The translations under genes and the position numbers were made by a program. Below, piece by piece: positions 1 through 7,785 of a DNA stretch of 64,000 nucleotides (positions are counted from its first letter, which is position 1; each line of letters starts with the position of its first letter). Under the pieces are notes generated by a model that saw only the letters and a program-made list of their open reading frames with translations, was not told the DNA's origin and did no database searches. Source of the stretch: Crocinitomicaceae bacterium (lineage in GTDB: Bacteria > Bacteroidota > Bacteroidia > Flavobacteriales_D > Crocinitomicaceae); assembly GCA_029254025.1 (NCBI GenBank), contig JAQWYK010000025.1, positions 1 through 64,000 of the forward strand. The letters run 5' to 3'.

Positions 1-2939
1 CCAACTGGAGCGATATCGTCATTTACAGTAATAATTTGCTCAACAAAAATGAAGTTACCACAGTCATCCGTTACACGGTAACGACGCGTAATCACTTCAG
101 GACAAGAGTTTCCATCAGAAGTATCATCTTCCCAAATAACAGTAGTTACTCCACTGTTATCCGCTTCGTCAGTTACCACAGTAACATCTGGCGCAGGCAC
201 ATCACCAATGCACTGTACTGCAATAGGAGCAGGGTTGGATGCTGTTGGAGGGAAAGGATCAGTAATCAAGATCAATTGCGTTACAGTAATTTGATTACCA
301 CAGTCATCTGTTACAGAGTAAGTACGCGTAATTGTTTCAGGACAAGCCCCATTATCAGATAGATCACTCACCCAAGCTACCACAGGGTTTACTGTACAGT
401 TATCTGCTTCGTCAGTTACCACAGTAACATCTGGGGCAGGAACTGGTCCACCAGGAACAGTTAAGTCGTTGGGGTTGGAAGCTGTTGGGTCAGTAGTATC
501 GTCAATTGTAATGGTTTGGGTAACGAGAGTTACGTTCCCACACTCATCCGTAATGGAGTAAGTACGTGTAATGACTTCGGCACATGTGTTTCCATCAGAA
601 GCATCACTCACGAATGCAACGACAGGAGCAGCAGTACAGTTATCAGACACCCCAGTTACCAGTGCAATATCTGCAGCAGGGACATCACCAATACATTCAA
701 CCACCAAAGGAGCAGGAGCAGTACCTACTGGAGCAATGTCATCATCAATGGTAATCGTTTGAGTAACGTCCGTGAAGTTACCGCAGTCATCTGTAATTCT
801 GTAGGTGCGAGTAATGACTTCGGCACATGTGTTTCCATCAGAAACATCCCCAACGAAAGTTACTACAGGAGCCACAGTACAGTTGTCAGACACACCGGTC
901 AAAGAAGTAATATCATCAGCAGGCACATCTGTTGGACATTGAACAGCAACGTCAGCAGGAGCAGTACCAACTGGAGCGATATCGTCATTGACTGTAATGA
1001 GTTGAGTGACATCTGTGAAGTTACCACAATCATCTGTGATTTTATAAGTACGTGTAATTACTTCAGGGCAAGTAGCACCATTTGAAACGTCCCCAACGTG
1101 AGTGATAGCAGGAGAGGCTGTACAGTTATCTGAAACTCCTGTTACACTAGTTGTATTGACTGCGGGAATGTCTGCAGCGCACTGTACGTTGGCCGCAGCA
1201 GGAGCAGTTCCTATGGGAGCGATATCGTCATTAACTGTGATGAGTTGCGTGACATTTGTGAAATTACCACAATCATCTGTGATTCTATAAGTACGAGTAA
1301 TTACTTCAGGGCAAGTAGCACTATTTGAAACATCCCCAAGGTGAGTGACAACAGGAGCCGCTGTACAGTTGTCCGAAACTCCTGTAAGACTAGTTGTATT
1401 TACTGCAGGAATATCTGCAGCACACTGTACATTGGCCGCAGCAGGAGCAGTTCCTACAGGAGCGATATCGTCATTCACTGTAATGAGTTGCGTCACATCT
1501 GTAAAATTACCACAATCATCTGTGATTCTATAAGTGCGAGTAATTACTTCAGGGCAAGTAGTACCATCTGAAACGTCCTCAACGTGAGTGACAGTAGGAG
1601 CTGCTGTACAGTTATCCGAAACTCCTGCAAGACTTGCTGTATTGACCGCAGGAATATCTGCAGAACATTGAACGTTGACCGCCGCAGGAGCACTTCCTGT
1701 TGGAGCAATTAGGTCGTTAATGGTGATTGTTTGTGAACATTGTTCGGTATTTCCGCAGTTGTCTGTTACAGCATAAGTACGGGTTACCGTTTCAGGGCAA
1801 GATAAACCATTGGAAACTTCACTTACCAAAGTGAACGTTATTGGGTCCACGGTATTGATATCACCAGTTACGCCACCTCCCGCGTTTACAAAGTCAGTCC
1901 AAGTCATGGTCGGAGGGAGTTCAGTTATGCTGCATACGGCGTTCAAGTTAGCAGGACAATTCAGTGCTGTAATTCCAGGAGGGAGCACCGTTACGCAAAC
2001 AATATTTCCATAAACGGGTGCACCACAACCAGTGACTTCTGCCCTGTAGCATGTATTAGTGATTAAGCCAAGACTTGTATAGTTTGTTCCAGTTGCTCCT
2101 CCTATATTTGACCAAGGTCCACCAGAACTAGGGGCTGATTGCCACTGTATATTACCTGCCGAACCGGTCACCGTCAAATCGACAGTCTGTCCCTCACATA
2201 CTTCAATTGCTGATATTGTTGTTGAACCTGCAACTGGCGGTGGTAACATTGTTACTGTATAAGTTGCAGATGTTGTTAAATTACTGCATTCTTCGAATAT
2301 ATCTACCGTGTAGGTTGTAGTTACAGCAGGGCAAACATTTATACTTTGTGAGGTTGCTCCAGTGCTCCAGGTATAGTTTACAGCTAAGTCACAACCTCCG
2401 ATAACGTTTGCGGTTAAGTTGAGACAATCACCTGCGCATATGGTTGCGTTTGTTGAGGATACATTGGCAACGAGCGGATCTATAGCGCCAGGAACGGTAA
2501 AATTCAATGCATTCGACCAAGGACCTCCATTTCCATTATTGTTTTCCCGTACTCGCACTTGGTATTGTATTCCTGGACAAAGATTACCGTATGGAATGGT
2601 GGTCGTAGGGTACGCCTGAACTACACAATCTGGTTTCAACATTTGAGCCGATTGGAAATAGGGATAAGAACTTAAAGCTAAGTATTGTGTGGGGTCAAAC
2701 GGTCCTGCATCAAATGCCTCGCTAATACAGCGTACTTCGATGTCTAGCCAATATTCATCACATCCACAAGTAGGTGATGTGGAGGATGCATTTACTTCGA
2801 CTCCACCAGCAACGACTGTTAATGAAAAATCCTGTACAGCAAGTGCGTGGCAACTTTTTGCTTCATTAGAGTAAAGCAAACTGATAAAAATAACTTTATA
2901 GACTAGTGTTTTAATTATGATAGGTAAATGTAATTTCAT
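1..2939 (-). CDS. Large secreted multidomain surface protein with 81-residue repeats (C-terminus cut by window edge)
   Basis: A continuous reading frame runs from an ATG at 2939 to the left edge, about 979 codons, with no stop seen. The N-terminus has a hydrophobic stretch resembling a signal peptide (residues about 5-25). It is followed by a fibronectin-like section and Ig-like sections with Cys pairs and SxxTxCxG-type starts. Then come at least seven tandem repeats of 81 residues containing the motifs GVSDNCTA, CPEVITRTYRITDDCGNF and QLITVNDDIAPVGTAP. These resemble HYR-like repeats of Bacteroidota adhesins, which often end in a T9SS or gliding-motility-associated C-terminal domain; that end is outside the window. 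A surface or adhesive role is inference. All plus-strand open frames here are antisense shadows of the repeats. Confidence 0.85.
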   Translation of the reverse strand, partial: MKLHLPIIIKTLVYKVIFISLLYSNEAKSCHALAVQDFSLTVVAGGVEVNASSTSPTCGCDEYWLDIEVRCISEAFDAGPFDPTQYLALSSYPYFQSAQMLKPDCVVQAYPTTTIPYGNLCPGIQYQVRVRENNNGNGGPWSNALNFTVPGAIDPLVANVSSTNATICAGDCLNLTANVIGGCDLAVNYTWSTGATSQSINVCPAVTTTYTVDIFEECSNLTTSATYTVTMLPPPVAGSTTISAIEVCEGQTVDLTVTGSAGNIQWQSAPSSGGPWSNIGGATGTNYTSLGLITNTCYRAEVTGCGAPVYGNIVCVTVLPPGITALNCPANLNAVCSITELPPTMTWTDFVNAGGGVTGDINTVDPITFTLVSEVSNGLSCPETVTRTYAVTDNCGNTEQCSQTITINDLIAPTGSAPAAVNVQCSADIPAVNTASLAGVSDNCTAAPTVTHVEDVSDGTTCPEVITRTYRITDDCGNFTDVTQLITVNDDIAPVGTAPAAANVQCAADIPAVNTTSLTGVSDNCTAAPVVTHLGDVSNSATCPEVITRTYRITDDCGNFTNVTQLITVNDDIAPIGTAPAAANVQCAADIPAVNTTSVTGVSDNCTASPAITHVGDVSNGATCPEVITRTYKITDDCGNFTDVTQLITVNDDIAPVGTAPADVAVQCPTDVPADDITSLTGVSDNCTVAPVVTFVGDVSDGNTCAEVITRTYRITDDCGNFTDVTQTITIDDDIAPVGTAPAPLVVECIGDVPAADIALVTGVSDNCTAAPVVAFVSDASDGNTCAEVITRTYSITDECGNVTLVTQTITIDDTTDPTASNPNDLTVPGGPVPAPDVTVVTDEADNCTVNPVVAWVSDLSDNGACPETITRTYSVTDDCGNQITVTQLILITDPFPPTASNPAPIAVQCIGDVPAPDVTVVTDEADNSGVTTVIWEDDTSDGNSCPEVITRRYRVTDDCGNFIFVEQIITVNDDIAPV
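9..1703 (-). repeat. Tandem 243-bp (81-codon) repeat array inside the surface protein gene
   Basis: The landmark AGCGATATCG or a close variant recurs at 9, 732, 975, 1218, 1461 and 1704. The four intervals from 732 to 1704 are exactly 243 bp. The 723 bp between 9 and 732 fits three slightly divergent units of about 241 bp. The middle units are the most alike; those toward each end diverge. The array is coding and in frame, so it is a protein repeat and not an intergenic repeat. It continues past the left edge. Confidence 0.9.
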
Positions 2940-2975
2940 TATTTGTTGTGGTACTTTTGAAATGCTTGACTATCA

Positions 2976-2983
2976 CAAAAATA
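2976..2983 (-). promoter_or_regulatory. Probable promoter -7 box for the repeat-protein gene
   Basis: On the minus strand this reads TATTTTTG, matching the Bacteroidota -7 consensus TAnnTTTG. It lies 36 nt upstream of the ATG at 2939. I did not identify a convincing -33 TTTG element. Confidence 0.45.
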
Positions 2984-3012
2984 GCAAAAAAAAAGAATTG
3001 TCACAGTTATAC

Positions 3013-3174
3013 TTAAACAGTGTTATTGAAAAAATTAGTCATCAAAGAATTTGTAGACAGTTTTATTGTTTCAGCTTCCGTTGAACTACCTCGATAAATA
3101 ATTAATTGATACACAGAATCTTCAAAACTTGCTTTTGTATTAATAGAGATTAAAACTCCAGTAGATAAGATAGA
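3013..3174 (-). pseudogene. In-frame tail after the stop codon of the propeller protein, resembling a T9SS C-terminal end
   Basis: Directly after the TAA at 3175-3177 the same frame stays open for 53 codons until the TAA at 3013-3015. Its start reads STGVLISINTKASFED followed by SVYQLIIYRG. This resembles the last two strands of a type A T9SS sorting domain, like the GVYIVNIF and ENKLLIF end of the upstream gene. No start codon or promoter is evident. It may be a decayed duplicate of a sorting-domain end, or a chance open frame. Confidence 0.3.
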
Positions 3175-5691
3175 TTAGAAAATCAATAGTTTATTTTCAA
3201 ATACATTATTATCAGTGAAAATATTAACAATATAAACACCTGGTTTTATTGTGTCAATTTCAAGGTGATATTTGTTTGTAGTTGCAACTGGAGTTTGAAG
3301 CTCAATCAATTTTCCGCCAATCCCAATAATTTGCACTTTTCTAATTGGATCGGAGCTCGAAATATAAAGACTATTGCCTATCATCAGTGGATTGGGATAA
3401 ATATGAATATGTTGACTGAATTGTTCAATTCCAACTGTTGAATAATCGAATCCATTGGATATTGTTGTGCAACCACCCTGGAACGAACCTACTATGCTGT
3501 AATTTCCGCCTGTAATTGGAACAATGGAATCCGAGAAGATGGATAATGAAAAGCCATCTAAAAACCACTCGTAATCATTGGCTCCAGAAGCGATTAAATA
3601 TCCATTTGAATAGGTGATTTGTATCGTTTTATCCAGACAAAACTTCATGATATAACCATCATTACTCGCTCCACCATAAGTGCTCTGTTGGGTATTTCCA
3701 AAAGAGATTCCGGACAACGAACCAGAAACTTCTCCGGCGATGTAAAAATTCCCGAGAGTATCAAAAAACAAATCGGCAATACCTTCATTTTCAATCCCTC
3801 CAATGTAGCTTCCCCATAGGTACGCTCCTTCACTTGTAAATCCATTGAAGAAACCGTCATATCCTCCGGTTAGGGTGTCTTTAAATGCGTTTACGTTTGC
3901 GATATTGTTGGTGCTCAACGTTTTTCCAGCTACTACGACAAGCGAATCATGGCAGGCAATACTAGTAATGTAGTCCGTAGAGGTACCTCCAAGATAGGTT
4001 CCCCAGATGCGCAATCCATTTTCATTGAACTTTCCAAGAAATCCTTGTTCACTGCTTAGTCGTGTGGGCTGGTAGGCGTCCGGTGTTGCAATTCCTGTTG
4101 TGCTGGAGGCGTCCCCTGTGACATAGATGTTGTTGTCATTGTCAACTGTAAGGTCATAGATTTTATCGGTGAATGCACCGCCATAGTAACTTCCCCAAAT
4201 GATGTTACCTGTAAGGTCAAATCGCTGCAGGAATCCATTGCCAAAACCATTAAGCGTGTATTGATGTGTTCCCAATGTTGAAATGCCACTTGTTGCTGCT
4301 GTGCGCCCTCCTAAAATGATCGAATTATCTAGTAAAGCTAGACCTTCTCCAGAACTATTGCTACTCCCGCCAATATATGTTCCCCAATTTTGCGTTGTTC
4401 CATCAGCATTAAAACTAATCAAAAATGCAGTTTCATTCGCGGTATTGGTGGGTAGAAATGTACCTGCCGTGGCTATTCCGTTTTGACTCGTTGTATGTCC
4501 CGTTAAGAAGAGCTGATTGTCAAAATACACCATTTCAGTAACAAAATCATGTCCCGTCCCACCGATATATGATCCCCACTGTAATTCTCCAGATGTATTG
4601 AATTTTGCAATGAATAAATCGTCAACGCCTTCAATGGTAAGTTGGTAACTTCCAGGAGTGGCTATACCTGTTTCACTGTAGCTTGCCCCCCCTAAATACA
4701 TGTTTCCTAAATCGTCTGTTGTCAATGCATAGGGACGATCTGTTTGCGGTCCACCGAAATAAGTGGACCATAATAAGTTGCCTTCAGAATCATATTTCGC
4801 TAAATAGCCATCAAGTCCACCTTGATAACTAGTTTCATGGGCTCCTGCCGTTGCAATAAAATTAAAACTCATCGTCATTCCGGCATGATAAATATGGTTT
4901 GTGGCATCGCCCATGATAGTAGTAGCTATATCATATTCACTTCCTCCATAATAAGTTCCCCAAACCCCTTCTGGTTCTGGGTCAATAATGAGTAGCTCAG
5001 AATCATCGAAAGATGGTACGCTATAAAAAATCTGATGTCCGACTAGTTTATATTCGCTTTTCGTCAATTTCCGTTTGCCTTTTTGGTTAACGATGTAGCT
5101 GAGTGGAATTGTTTCTTCAAGAACTGCTTCTTTCCTTTCGAATACTAGCGATTCTTTCAGATCAACGAACAAATTACTTCCCCCGTCGAAGGCAAGTGAG
5201 AACATTTCACAGTCGGTTTGATTGTGACAATGGATATTGTATTTAAATGTCCCTTCATCATTGACCAAAAATTCGATGTCCACATTTGGAAAGACATTGT
5301 AGTATATAATTTGATCGAAAGAGTAGATGTTGGAAAAGTGTTGGCCATTTAAATAAACATTTACGCGATTCTTCTTTTCTCTGTTTCTCTCGATGCAGGA
5401 AGGTGAATTCGGGAATGAGAAATCTATCCGATGAGTTTGATAATCGAATAAGACATTTTCATATTCGTCAGCTGCTTTTTCGCTGAATTCATTGTCTGAA
5501 ATGGAGAATATCTCATAGGAAAAACCGTCTTTTCTTAGTTGAACTTTTAAACCAGGTTGTTGGTGAAGGAACAACACGTCTTCATTTTTTGAGAGGTCTT
5601 GCTTTGTAATCTGACCTGCATTCTCCACAAATGAAGCTATTGAGAAATGTGCGAATCCAGTTAGTAGAATGGCGAAAAAAACAATTTTCAT
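3175..5691 (-). CDS. Secreted beta-propeller (SBBP-type) protein with T9SS type A sorting domain
   Basis: 838 residues. A signal peptide occupies residues 1-19, ending FAHFSIAS. The N-terminal half contains the FVENAGQI start typical of the DUF7948 module found ahead of SBBP propeller repeats. At least seven blades follow, each marked by a W-G-x-Y-x-G-G motif such as VWGTYYGGS, LQWGSYIGGT and RIWGTYLGGT, spaced about 50 residues apart. The last 80 residues are a type A sorting domain, with IYPNPL, KPGVYIVNIF and ENKLLIF. The protein is therefore expected to be secreted by T9SS and displayed on or released from the cell surface. No enzymatic motif is visible. A 56-bp gap separates it from the B12 operon upstream, so it could be the last gene transcribed there or an independent gene; there is only a weak -7-like box (TACATTTC). 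Confidence 0.85.
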   Translation of the reverse strand: MKIVFFAILLTGFAHFSIASFVENAGQITKQDLSKNEDVLFLHQQPGLKVQLRKDGFSYEIFSISDNEFSEKAADEYENVLFDYQTHRIDFSFPNSPSCIERNREKKNRVNVYLNGQHFSNIYSFDQIIYYNVFPNVDIEFLVNDEGTFKYNIHCHNQTDCEMFSLAFDGGSNLFVDLKESLVFERKEAVLEETIPLSYIVNQKGKRKLTKSEYKLVGHQIFYSVPSFDDSELLIIDPEPEGVWGTYYGGSEYDIATTIMGDATNHIYHAGMTMSFNFIATAGAHETSYQGGLDGYLAKYDSEGNLLWSTYFGGPQTDRPYALTTDDLGNMYLGGASYSETGIATPGSYQLTIEGVDDLFIAKFNTSGELQWGSYIGGTGHDFVTEMVYFDNQLFLTGHTTSQNGIATAGTFLPTNTANETAFLISFNADGTTQNWGTYIGGSSNSSGEGLALLDNSIILGGRTAATSGISTLGTHQYTLNGFGNGFLQRFDLTGNIIWGSYYGGAFTDKIYDLTVDNDNNIYVTGDASSTTGIATPDAYQPTRLSSEQGFLGKFNENGLRIWGTYLGGTSTDYITSIACHDSLVVVAGKTLSTNNIANVNAFKDTLTGGYDGFFNGFTSEGAYLWGSYIGGIENEGIADLFFDTLGNFYIAGEVSGSLSGISFGNTQQSTYGGASNDGYIMKFCLDKTIQITYSNGYLIASGANDYEWFLDGFSLSIFSDSIVPITGGNYSIVGSFQGGCTTISNGFDYSTVGIEQFSQHIHIYPNPLMIGNSLYISSSDPIRKVQIIGIGGKLIELQTPVATTNKYHLEIDTIKPGVYIVNIFTDNNVFENKLLIF

Positions 5692-5747
5692 GACAAGCTA
5701 TATTTACATGAAATGTACGTTTTTTTTCCAATATGAAAACCGCTTCA

Positions 5748-6743
5748 CTAAAATTGATTTGAAATAATCAGTGGTTTTCTTTCTATAATCCCGGATAATT
5801 CATAAGTGATATAGTACATTCCATTGGGAAGCTTTAACAGAACTTCTTTTTCAGTTTCACACGTTTCAAACGTTTGGACCTTTTTTCCTTCTAAGGAGTA
5901 AATGATAAATTCTCTGCAACTTTCAGAAGGTTGGCGTAAATGAAGTTGATGTTGTGCCGGGTTTGGGAAGAAAGACACTTTATCCGTTGTAATTTGTGGA
6001 ATATTAAGTTCTTTATGAATAACGCCAACACCGTCTAAATCGAAGCCTCCCGACTCGTAAGGAGAAGAGTACGGGTCATTAATTTTGTTTCCGTGGCTAT
6101 CATATGTTGCATGCATGCCAATGCTTCCAATTACATCGACCAATTTTACATGGGTGATGGCGTTAATATTAATACTTGTTGAATCTTTCAAATCTTCGAG
6201 GTCAAATGGGGTTCCATATCCTGCGCGGTATTTTCCAGCTAAATTGTGAATTCTGCGAGTATCGGTTAGTCCAAATCCGTGAATCTGAACTTGACTTTGG
6301 ACTTCAGAATGATTGGGAAAACGCACAAATCGTTCTCCATCTGAACTCACTTCAACAAAGGCGAATTCCAAGTAATCATCGCTAAAGCTATTTTCAAAAA
6401 CAGCAAAATCGAATCCAGGGCCATTGGTAATCGGATTGTCGAAGGTGAGAATCGCTAATCCTGAGTCACCAAGTGAAACCACATCAGATGGATTTCCTGT
6501 GGCCTTTCCTAGGGCGAACGAGGGCGATCCAAATGTGGCTAGCGAACTTCCATTAGCTTGGAAGGTGGTGTCTTCTATGAAGACAAATCCACGATAAACC
6601 TCAATTCCAGAGGCCCAGCTAGTAAAAATTAAGCTGTCCATATGGATAGCGGTTGAACCCGTATGGCCAGCAGGAGGAGCATAGCTTTGTGCCATACTCA
6701 AAAAATTCCATCCCATAAAGATTAGAAAGATACTTCTATTCAT
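5748..6743 (-). CDS. T9SS-sorted surface protein of the B12 uptake operon, function unknown
   Basis: 331 residues with a short signal peptide (MNRSIFLIFMGWNFLSMAQS). The central 200 residues are a single globular domain with the motifs DFAVFENSF, EFAFVEVSSDG, AGKYRAGYGTPFDL and SGGFDLDGVGVIH. I recognise this as a family annotated only as cell-surface protein in Bacteroidota and often found beside BtuB/BtuG genes. The C-terminus (VSFFPNPAQ, then NGMYYITYEL) is a type A T9SS sorting domain. The start overlaps the end of the BtuG-like gene by 8 bp, so the two are translationally coupled in one operon. By context it probably binds or hands over cobamides at the surface, but nothing in the sequence shows ligand binding. 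Confidence 0.75.
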   Translation of the reverse strand: MNRSIFLIFMGWNFLSMAQSYAPPAGHTGSTAIHMDSLIFTSWASGIEVYRGFVFIEDTTFQANGSSLATFGSPSFALGKATGNPSDVVSLGDSGLAILTFDNPITNGPGFDFAVFENSFSDDYLEFAFVEVSSDGERFVRFPNHSEVQSQVQIHGFGLTDTRRIHNLAGKYRAGYGTPFDLEDLKDSTSININAITHVKLVDVIGSIGMHATYDSHGNKINDPYSSPYESGGFDLDGVGVIHKELNIPQITTDKVSFFPNPAQHQLHLRQPSESCREFIIYSLEGKKVQTFETCETEKEVLLKLPNGMYYITYELSGIIERKPLIISNQF

Positions 6744-7785
6744 AATGAATCAGTTTATTAGGGTTTAAGCCTACCGAAATGCTATTGAGTAAGTTTCCAC
6801 TTGAATTAAATCGTTTTAAATATCCACTATTCGTAAATCCTTGTGCGTCAAAACACATGAAATCTCCATTCTCGAATGCATAAATTCCATAAAGTGTTTG
6901 AATACTTCCGGCTGCAATTAATGAATTATTTACTAAGGTCTGATTTGACAAATCGTAAAGAGCAACACTGGATTGTTGAGTATTGTAATCGAAGTAACTG
7001 ATGTAGAGCAATTCGCCTTTTTTATGAAGTGAAGTTGCTGGAACACCAAGTTGTGTAACTGTATTTGAACCAGTATTGATGTAAACTAACTCCGAAGGGT
7101 CATTGCCATAATTTCCGCGTTTAACAACGTAGATATTACCTTGACTATCGCTTTCAACTTGGCCAGGATTTGCTCCTACGTGAAATGAATTTTCAACCTC
7201 TTTAGTATTTAAATTAATTTGGTAAACTGTCGAATCTACATTAGGGAAATTGAGCCCCCCTGAATTGGCTACATATAAATAGTTACCATGTGTAGTAAGT
7301 CCTTCTGGGTTATTTCCAACAGCGATTCGATCAGTTATTACAAGGCTAGCCGTGTCCAAAATGTTTACAAATCCATCATAACTAGAGATATAGGCTTTAC
7401 TTCCTGAGAAGGCAATACTTCGGGGTTGCTGACTTTGTTGACTGTAGGTCAAAGAAACTTGTTTTATACTTTCAAGCGTGTAAGCATTCATGACCTCAAC
7501 TATTGAGGACCCGTTCATGACGACATATACCTTTCCACCGTATCGTTTTAAGTCATTTCCGGTGTCGCCTAATGGACGGTTGTTGATGTTTAGAAAGAGA
7601 CTGCTTGTTGCGCTATTGTCTTCCAAATCAATCCAAGTAAGGGTGGAATTATTTTGTTGAAATAACCCTTCGTTGAGCACCAGTAAACCGTTTTTCAAAG
7701 AATGAGGTGTTTCATTTTCGGGTAGCGCTTCTTTTTTACATGCAACTAAAAGCGCAATAATGGCAATCCATTTAATGTAAAGCAT
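6736..7785 (-). CDS. btuG: BtuG-like cobalamin-binding beta-propeller surface lipoprotein
   Basis: 349 residues. The N-terminus is a lipoprotein signal with lipobox LLVAC (Cys at residue 16), followed by KKE. A charged stretch just after the Cys is what surface-exported Bacteroidota lipoproteins tend to carry. The rest is a YncE/DUF5074-type seven-bladed propeller: repeated strands such as GKVYVVMNG, SKAYISSYDG, NYLYVANSGG and GNIYVVKRGNYG. BtuG proteins capture vitamin B12 with very high affinity on the outer face of BtuB and pass it through. Here the gene follows btuB with a 14-bp overlap and lies in a B12-riboswitch operon, which makes this the best assignment. A generic YncE-like protein is the alternative. 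Confidence 0.8.
   Translation of the reverse strand: MLYIKWIAIIALLVACKKEALPENETPHSLKNGLLVLNEGLFQQNNSTLTWIDLEDNSATSSLFLNINNRPLGDTGNDLKRYGGKVYVVMNGSSIVEVMNAYTLESIKQVSLTYSQQSQQPRSIAFSGSKAYISSYDGFVNILDTASLVITDRIAVGNNPEGLTTHGNYLYVANSGGLNFPNVDSTVYQINLNTKEVENSFHVGANPGQVESDSQGNIYVVKRGNYGNDPSELVYINTGSNTVTQLGVPATSLHKKGELLYISYFDYNTQQSSVALYDLSNQTLVNNSLIAAGSIQTLYGIYAFENGDFMCFDAQGFTNSGYLKRFNSSGNLLNSISVGLNPNKLIHYE

Noticed and set aside
9-1703. Possible CRISPR array because of regular repeats
   Set aside because: Units are 243 bp, fully coding and lack unique spacers.
36-2874. Several plus-strand open frames of 60-190 codons in the first 2.9 kb
   Set aside because: They are antisense to the repeat-protein gene, repeat with its 243-bp period and have no plausible composition as proteins.
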